From positions 33,664,229 through 33,728,228 of the forward strand of contig OX392533.1 of assembly GCA_947623455.1 (NCBI GenBank): a stretch of 64,000 nt of DNA. Direction: 5' to 3'. This document shows positions 56,640 to 64,000 of the stretch, piece by piece. Source of the stretch: Mimachlamys varia. Lineage: Eukaryota; Mollusca; Bivalvia; Pectinida; Pectinidae. The translations under genes were made by a program, and so were the position numbers. Position 1 is the first letter of the stretch. Each line of letters begins with the position of its first letter. Under the pieces are notes generated by a model. The model did no database searches. It saw only the letters and a list, made by a program, of their open reading frames with translations, and was not told where the DNA came from.

Positions 56640-57855
56640 ATTACCATAGTTTATCATTGTCCACCATAGTCTTTTTTCCCTCCAAGGGTTAATTCCAGGT
56701 AATGAGCTACAATCTAGAATGGAGGGGGGTGGGGGTAGGTCGTACATGTATATCGTACGAAAATCATGATATTCGCAGCATTGAATTAAAAGATCTTGAA
56801 TATACGTTACTCGATTACATGTTTACATAAATACACATGTATCACGGTAACAATTGCCGTGTCACACATTTTCACATTTTAATTTATGGATTCCAGTCCT
56901 ACTATTGACGGCCAGATTAAAACCTCTTTTTTAACTTATAACAAGTGACTGGTAATTGTTAACTTAATAGACATCATTATCACAATACTAGAACGTAATA
57001 TTTCTCACAATTATATACAAACAAAACATGTACATACAATCTACCGAGGTAAACGATGCTAAAAATAGACAACCGGTGTCACATCATACCGTACTACATT
57101 ACAATATGCATATCGGGTGCATGTATATTAAAGAAGTTATCTAGAGAAACAAATCCTTTAAAACTGGTCAGTGGTGGTCGACCTCGTTAAGTTTGAGTGT
57201 AAATATTTTGCAGTTTGTCAGTGAGAAAGAAGATGAACTATTTAGAATTCAGTTAGCAATCTTCAAATGCACACTTAATTACTGATACCATGTAAATCTG
57301 ATATACTTACATACATATCGGGTCCTCCTCAATCAGAATTCAGACATGATTAATAACTAATATGATAATTGAAATCTTCATAATTTAAACATATACATTT
57401 AAATTACACGTATATGTTAAACTTTGCTATAGTAACACTATATTATAGAAGTGTTTGAATTGATCTATCCAACACATATGTACGGTATAGAAACGATTTT
57501 AACATTGATATATATAACTACGAGTATGTATCAATATTCACGGTGTGTATATATAGTATTGTTGAGGTGGTGTTATTAAGATATAGGGATTTAATGAGTC
57601 GTCACGGACCGTACTGTATTCTGTACATACCGATAGGTACATGTAGATAATTATATAGGTCTATTGTTTTATTACTGATCGATATACATACGTACCTTAA
57701 ACTGATCATGATTAGGTCTCGGTGACATTAAACCTATATAATGGTTGGTAAAGTTCATAGGTATACTTCATCGGGTGCATAAAAATGAAATGAGAATGAA
57801 TAAATATCGTCAGAAACAGTGTGCTTGTTGCATCTGATTCATTTTAATGGAAAAG
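56640..57855. other. Non-coding spacer
   Basis: AT-rich; no exon, RNA gene or clear repeat identified. Confidence 0.4.
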
Positions 57856-57860
57856 TTTTA

Positions 57861-58242
57861 AGGCCCAATATACGTAACTTCAGGAAATATTTCGGGATTC
57901 TGAAAAATAATGAAAAAGATCCAGTTGATTACCATGCAAAAATAAGTCTAAAATGAAGTAAACCTGAGCGGTAACTTACAAGAAACTCTTTTCAGAAAAA
58001 TCCAAAGAATTGAAAATAATTCAGGTGGCCCACTTCATCAACAAGCCTGAGTAAGAAGACAGTCCAGAATCGACGCGTGTTTACAAATACCGAGTTTCAA
58101 CTGCTGCTGTACCGGTAACCGCGTAAGAATTCATCTTGAATATTGCTGATATCTGTTAATCTTAACTAAATCTATGAATATAATAAGTTATTTGGCTTGA
58201 TTTTCCCTTCAAATTTTGCCGAAAGTTACGTATATTGGGCCT
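57861..58242. mobile_element. ~380-bp MITE with 20-bp TIRs
   Basis: 'aggcccaatatacgtaactt' at the left and its exact complement at 58223-58242. Flanked by TTA on both sides, the 3-bp TWA-type target duplication of PIF/Harbinger elements. Confidence 0.75.
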
Positions 58243-58310
58243 TTAACTTGGACTGGCCCAATAGTGGTAATTAAAATCAGATAAAGCAAGCTAAAACTAC
58301 TAAACACAGA

Positions 58311-58402
58311 TAACTAATTCACCCCTTCAGAGCACATTTGAACGCTTCCAATTCAAAGGCTGGAATGATTCATTATGAAAGTTTAGGGGTGAATGAGTTA
58401 AT
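58311..58402. mobile_element. Short foldback element
   Basis: 'aactaattcacccctt' and 'aggggtgaatgagtt' inverted, about 90 bp overall. Confidence 0.5.
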
Positions 58403-58500
58403 ATATCTCGTGATAAATAAATGTAATGTGCATCAGATCGCTAAACATATCAGTTTAAGAGGATCATACATGTACATTGTACAATAAAGCTTGTCGATGC

Positions 58501-58594
58501 CCATCGTCGGATACCCACGGTTGATCTCGCTTCGCTCTCACTCATCATGATGAGTGAGAGCGAAGCGAGATCAACCGTGGGTATCCGACGATGG
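58501..58594. repeat. Perfect 94-bp palindrome
   Basis: 47-bp arms with no spacer, centred at 58547/58548 (ctcatcatgatgag). No mismatch found on reading base by base. Confidence 0.95.
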
Positions 58595-58869
58595 TCGATG
58601 CCTATAGCTAGCTCGCTGCTTTCGAACATTTCCTTAAAACACTGTCATACAGACGCGAATGCCTGTATCGCCACTTGTGCCAACTACGTGTATTTATTTT
58701 CTAAATACATATATTACTTCATGGAGACTCTAAACTCTCAGTCGCTAAAAATACAGAAATATTGGAGAGAGTACCAAACTTCATTGTCCAATCCTAACAT
58801 TTTGGCTGAGTAATACACTATACATAAGATTTTGACGAAACGAAATTGTGAAAAACAAAACGATATCAT

Positions 58870-59740
58870 AAGGATATAATTATACTTCCCACATCATAAT
58901 TTATCTTTCGTAACATGTCCCATACCACATGCTCTTTACTTTTTTCCCATTCGTTTATATGCTAATGTAACTGGAGCATTACCATATTACTGTACATGTA
59001 TTTGTAATTTATAAAGTCACTAGCTTGTCAAAAAGAATTTATATAAGTACACTGTATAAAGATTTAAAGACTGTAATCGCACACGAATAAACACGTACAT
59101 GTATATGAACAAATGTATATATTATGCTATTTTACACAGATATACAAAAAAAGGCAAATGAAAGTTTGAAAATCGGTTGGATGGTCGCTTTGGTGGGAGA
59201 TTTCTTTAATACCCTAGCCCTTTGATATTTTTTCTCAATTATTTTGAAGTCGGTAGAGCAGATTCTCAGACTAAAATATATGTACATAAAACTCTTCACA
59301 ATGCACTTCAATTAAGAAGCGACACTCGAAATAGATTTTAAAAAGCTACAGTATGTACACACACTAACATAGATATTTACAAAGTTCTGGTTTGTTTGAC
59401 TAGACTAGACAATGCCAATAAACTGGAATAACTCGGGAGTCTCGGAGTGATAATCTTTCTTAAATATTTAACCGAGATATTTAAAGCCAATGCATACATG
59501 TACATGTATATGTATATTATTACATATTTTGAATCGTACAGAGGGGTTAGGGTAGGGTCTGAAATTTGTGAGTATCTAAAACTTCTTCTTTGTAAATGTG
59601 TTCACAGAAAAAAAAGCTTACACAAAATCTATCTATTTCGAGCTTCGCTCATACATAGTAAATTAAATCTGTACCCATTTAGGATTTTTCTTATCTGCAC
59701 ATTGTAGTATTTTTCACATGGTAACAACCAGGTATATTTT
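58870..59740. other. Non-coding spacer
   Basis: AT-rich. An 86-codon ORF at 59447-59707 has no recognisable features. Confidence 0.4.
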
Positions 59741-59743
59741 TAA

Positions 59744-59864
59744 AGCACTGAACTGCTTTCATATGGTATTCATAGGCAATATGAATGTTACATGACTTTG
59801 ATTTGCCTTCGTTCAGTTGAAATTTATATTGCCTATGAATGGCGCCTTAGAGCAGTTCAATGCT
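59744..59864. mobile_element. Foldback MITE-like element
   Basis: Imperfect ~40-bp arms: 'agcactgaactgctttcata' at the left, 'agagcagttcaatgct' at the right, with 'attcataggcaatat' inverted internally. Confidence 0.55.
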
Positions 59865-61084
59865 ACATGTATATATAAATTTACCATCTTTGGAATATGT
59901 TATTCGCAATTAAAATTTAATTAAACATTTATTATTATTCATGATGTATTTTAAAAGTTAAAATACTGATATATCGTTTTTGCTTGTTCGTTGAATAAAA
60001 CAGTCATCCCTCGGGACAGTCGGTATTTTCCAACGTAGCAATATTAATATTTACGCCAATCTATATAGGCCTAGTAAGGATGACGTCAACAACCGGTGCG
60101 TGCCATTCGAATTCATAGCCAAATGAATGCCAATTTGAATTTGTCGCACTGATTTCTACCGGCTTTACATGCAGTACAAAGACTATGTTGTAAATTACCT
60201 ATTCGATATTGTATTCGGTTTTAAAAAAGAATATGTCATTCAGCCGCTACAAATCTTCAGGTCTCCAACCACATGTCTCCGTGAAATAGCTTCTTACCAA
60301 ATACATAATATATATAGGCCTATATAATAATTAAAGGTAAAATCGATTTGAAAAAAGAAGAGCCCATCGACTTACAAAAATAATAAACGCATTTAACTTA
60401 AGTAGGACTGGTAATGGGTGATCTATTCGATTATTAAAATAAGATAGATATTTGGATTTAAAACACAATTGTCATTTAAAGCATATATATATATCCTACA
60501 TGTACAAATTGAAGCACGAGTAGGTACGTACATACAGTAGAGATGAACATGTACACTGCTAATATATACATGTATGCAATGATGTTTATCTCAACTGAGA
60601 AGACACCCGAGTGATATTTTGCAGGATGTTTGGGCTCTAATTTTATTTTAATTGCAGTTTTATTTTATTTTATTAAATGCAAATGGGTGATAGCCTAGAC
60701 ATCTCCACAGCACGTCGGGTCTTTGACCGATTTCACCATACAGTGTTTTTTTTAATTATAGGGCCTAACTCACTTTGTACATAAGTCATTTTCTGTTGTT
60801 GTTTTTAACCCATGTTGATTGTCTTTTTAATTTTTAATTATGAATAAGCTAAGTTAGATTCTAGTTCTGTCAAGCGGCCGGTGTCGGACCGCGTTTCAAA
60901 TCTGGATACTGTATTAATTATATGAACTAGTTTCTATCAAAGTTAAATATGACATGATATATAATTCTCAATTTTCAATGAATAATAAAGGTCTAGACAC
61001 GGACTTAGATATTTTTTTTTTATAAAAAAAAAATCATGTTGACCTTGCATGGGTACGAAAATAAAATGCAGACTTCTCTTATAG

Positions 61085-61130
61085 CCCTCCGAGCATGCGC
61101 CTGGCGAACATTTCGCAAAGATGGCGGCTC
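61085..61130 (+). promoter_or_regulatory. NRF-1/YY1-type promoter elements
   Basis: GAGCATGCGCCTGG (NRF-1 core GCATGCGC) 24 bp upstream of AAAGATGGCGGCTC, a YY1-like motif overlapping the start codon. Both are typical of nuclear genes for mitochondrial proteins. Confidence 0.55.
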
Positions 61131-61247
61131 GAGTGTTGAGGCATGCGATACAACAGCAGGTTTGTCTGCATAAAGTTTTATCTAGCAATATACGCGTGTG
61201 TCGTGCGAATGTGAGGCTGATCAGCACAGCTAACAGACTATTATCAG
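61121..61247 (+). CDS. First exon of a nuclear-encoded mitochondrial protein
   Basis: ATG in good context followed by 42 codons plus one base, then donor ATCAG|GTAAAT. The peptide (MAARVLRHAIQQQ, later VRLISTANRLLSG) has many Arg, no acidic residue, and amphipathic potential, so it reads as a matrix-targeting presequence. The mature protein is encoded downstream and cannot be identified: no exon 2 is recognised before 64000. An upstream NRF-1-like site supports the call. Confidence 0.65.
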
Positions 61248-61789
61248 GTAAATATTGCAAAAAGATCTTCCAAATTAAGTTAAATGTGAGTTTGCCAGGC
61301 ATTTGTTTGTTAGCCCTGCCGAGGCTGTAACCTTGTACTGAACGATAGGGTCACGATTGTTTACAATATGAGGCCTACATGTGACCCGAGCTCTGGGTAG
61401 TGCTGTTTCGGGTTGACTGTTTTTGGTTCAGTTACACTCTGACAACCGTGCAATTGTCAAATTCTTCACGTTATGATCAATATCATGGACTAGTTATATA
61501 GCTAGGTCATTGCCCCTTGAGAATATTGGGATAGATTTTGTCCTATATATATATTGGCCTTATTAAAGTTTGAGTCTTGAACTTTGACATGCACTTTTCA
61601 ATGTATATACATGTACAACCGATTGTTTGTGTATTGCGTAACTAACATCACAATGCATTGTGAAGGAGTTGTGTATGATCATGACTTAATTATGTGACTA
61701 AAGCATGCATACCAGAAATACATGGGTTACAATATATTTGCTGTAAAATATATATACAGTTACGTGACAAAAGTCTTTCAATTTTTTCT

Positions 61790-61957
61790 ATTTTGCTATA
61801 TATTCTTTGTACTTCCAATTTTTTCCAATGAATTTTCCTGGCTTTGTTTATGAATGGATTTTGACAATATTTTGTACAAAAATATCCAAGGTTTGGTCTC
61901 ATAATATTTATTTTCCTTGTGTACACAAAATTTCATTAAAGGGGCATCCCGCGAAAG
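61790..61957. mobile_element. MITE with GGGATGCCCCT ends, right part
   Basis: Internal 'gttaatgaatgg'-like region (tttatgaatggattttgaca) and terminal 'aaaggggcatcccgcgaaag'. The left end is missing or diverged. Confidence 0.5.
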
Positions 61958-63701
61958 CCTAAATGTCTGTTCTTGAATATACATGGCGTCTGCACTACTA
62001 ATTATACTTTCCTGTTATTCCCATATTCAAAGTGGACTCAAAATGTCTATTTTGACCACTTGCAAAATCGCATTCCTCGGGAAAGCCCAGATAAAAATAG
62101 CGGGAATGACGCAACGTGACAGGTGTGCCGCAAGTTTCCTGATCGGTTTGACGGAAGGGGCCACACGGGAGGAGATGCGTAATGTATACGGCTGATGAAA
62201 CAGAGACAAAGTCCGTGTATAAACTTATTGAATCACATTCGCATTAAAAATAGACATCAATTGCACACATACCGATATTCAAATGAAGAATAATTGTCGG
62301 CATATCGGCACCATATATCGACACCAGGAATTATCTATATTATATTTACCTGACCGAGGCCGGTACACATGGGTACGGAATACGGCCATGGTACAAACCT
62401 TAATTTTTGTAAAAGGTAATATTCACGAACCCAACTTTTCAGATGATTTCATAAAATGTTTGTAGCATGCATTGAAAAATACGAAAATAAAATGACATGA
62501 AATGTTTGCTATTATTTTTACAACTCAATGTCTTGGGTTTTTTTTTCAAACTTTCTTTATATATACAAGATACATTCATATTCATTTAAAATCTAGCCAA
62601 CTTTCAGCGTCTTCACACGTTAACACGTATCACGGAATGCGAACATTTAAGTCCATACACTCATATAACGCACCACACACTAAGCATGACTACATGTATA
62701 TCAGATTTGGAACTGTTAAAACACTTAAAACTAACCGTTATGAACATGTTATGATAATTCCGCTTTCTTTTTATATCTTTTTTGTCGTCTTGTAAAGGGA
62801 CGGTGACTTTTTAAAAAAAAACCTGCAGGAATGGAATATACATATAGGTATATGTTGTATAACTTTGTTTTTTTTTTTAATTTATTTTTCCCCGTTATGT
62901 ATATATTTTCGTATCAAATTCAATACCGGGGTCGCAACCCAATGATATTTGTACCTTCACTAATTTATAGATTAAGTATGAATAACACCTTTTTTACGCG
63001 TGAAAACATATATTTTTTTTATTCCTTTTGTCCAAATTGAAGCCGTATGTACCTCGATCGCACGTCCCGTTTTACAACGTAATCAAACGACTTTTTCTGT
63101 TATGGTATATATTGTATTTGAAAATGTCTTTCTATCCAGCAATATAATTAGATCATACTGTTTTCCTGGAACATAAGATTTTATAAAGGGAATATTATAA
63201 ACACACTTCTAAGTTTCATATTACACACGCATTTTATGCAACAGAAGACTAAAACAGTTTCCCCTTGGGTAGCCTCAAAACCAAATCAAAGCTTTATTTG
63301 TGCATGTTACCGTTACCCAGAAGAAATATGTAACATACACACAATAGAGCAGGTAGTTTCTCCTTTCAATACTCCCCATCTCTCAATATGATTCCGTAAC
63401 GCAATCTTGCGTCATATTTTGACAATTCGGCAACTTTTCGCTTAGTAGTTAGGCCTTATCGTGGTGTAACGGTAATAGCAGATAGAGTGTTTACAATCGA
63501 AGTGGCGCTCGCTGCGCATGCGTTGGTAGGTGGAAATCCCAAACCAAAAAGTCTAGCCAGACGTTCTGGAATTCCACTAGTTATTTTGAAATTATTTATT
63601 TTATGAATATAAATATGCAAAATCCGATCGTCGCAGTCCATAAGAATACCCACTCGATATGTGTATGTAATATTTTGAAAAAAATTATGAAAAAAAGCTT
63701 A

Positions 63702-64000
63702 CTTTCGCGGGATGCCCCTTTAAAATTGATCCATAAACAAAATCGGGAAAATTTGTTGAAAAAAAATGGAAATACAATGAATTTTCTTGACTTCGTTTAT
63801 TGATGGATTTTGACAAGTTTTGGTCATTTAAATTTGGTAACAGAAACATCCAAGATGTTTCAATCCAAGCGATGCCATATATTACTCCGATCTTTACAAG
63901 GCTACCAAAATGATGTCAAAATGGCGTCATAAAAATTGGAAGTTGTAAATAGATTTTAATCCTCTGGTGATACACAACGGAAAACAATGATAATATTATG
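63702..64000. mobile_element. MITE with GGGATGCCCCT ends, left part (runs off edge)
   Basis: Starts 'ctttcgcgggatgccccttt', then 'cgtttattgatggattttga', as in the 61.8-kb copy. The rest lies beyond the window. Confidence 0.5.

Larger units (their letters stand above)
61248..64000 (+). other. Intron 1 or intergenic, MITE-rich
   Basis: No second exon recognised. Contains two MITE ends (61936-61957, 63702-63723) and the short ORF 61983-62195, which has no family resemblance. Confidence 0.4.

Noticed and set aside
61938..63721. Single 1.8-kb transposon with TTAA duplications
   Set aside because: Direct similarity continues outside both supposed ends, so two separate MITE copies fit better.

Overview
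This is a window of an AT-rich, intron-rich invertebrate nuclear genome, most likely a bivalve mollusc. The evidence is compact coding exons with GT-AG introns full of repeats, a cytosolic sulfotransferase cluster, a multi-exon transglutaminase, a molluscan-type tRNA-derived SINE, L1-type and CR1/jockey-type LINEs, many MITEs, and hammerhead-ribozyme repeats (retrozymes). There are no operons, Shine-Dalgarno sites or bacterial genes. The species cannot be named from sequence alone.

1-21 kb, minus strand: a SULT (PAPS-dependent cytosolic sulfotransferase) cluster. SULT-A (5053 down to the left edge) shows its leader-bearing exon 1 and coding exons 2, 3 and most of 4, then leaves the window. 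SULT-C (19925 to 14886) is complete: six coding exons that join in frame to 314 codons plus stop. Between them is an orphan promoter/first-exon module, SULT-B (10339-10384), with intact splice sites and ATG but no exons 2-6. All three copies share a non-coding leader exon with a perfect CAG|GTAAGA donor further upstream. Introns and spacers hold retrotransposon tails, MITEs, a SINE and two hammerhead retrozymes.

21-35 kb: gene-poor. It holds a long (ATC)n tract, a nearly full-length but frameshifted L1-clade LINE on the minus strand (25.7-29.6 kb), a 188-bp tandem array directly 5' of that LINE (29.71-30.41 kb), a 69-bp minisatellite and foldback MITEs.

35.6-56 kb, minus strand: one transglutaminase-family gene. 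Fifteen coding exons join in phase to 795 codons plus stop. The catalytic Cys position is Pro (residue 392) and the transition-state Trp position is Tyr (residue 356), while the triad His and Asp remain, so the product looks like a pseudoenzyme. Its first coding exon (five codons) lies in a ~1-kb segment tandemly duplicated 2.17 kb apart, giving two possible promoter/first exons. Introns contain a degenerate CR1/jockey LINE, a retrozyme split by a 1.56-kb insertion, a MITE and microsatellites.

56-64 kb: a miniature LTR-type element whose terminal repeats carry tRNA-like A and B boxes (56.23-56.63 kb), several MITEs, a perfect 94-bp palindrome, and on the plus strand the first exon of a nuclear gene for a mitochondrial protein (61121-61247), whose other exons are not recognised.

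Main points for follow-up: the type I hammerhead retrozyme family, the inactive-looking transglutaminase, the tRNA-like miniature LTR element, the LINE with candidate monomer promoters, and duplicated first exons at both host loci.
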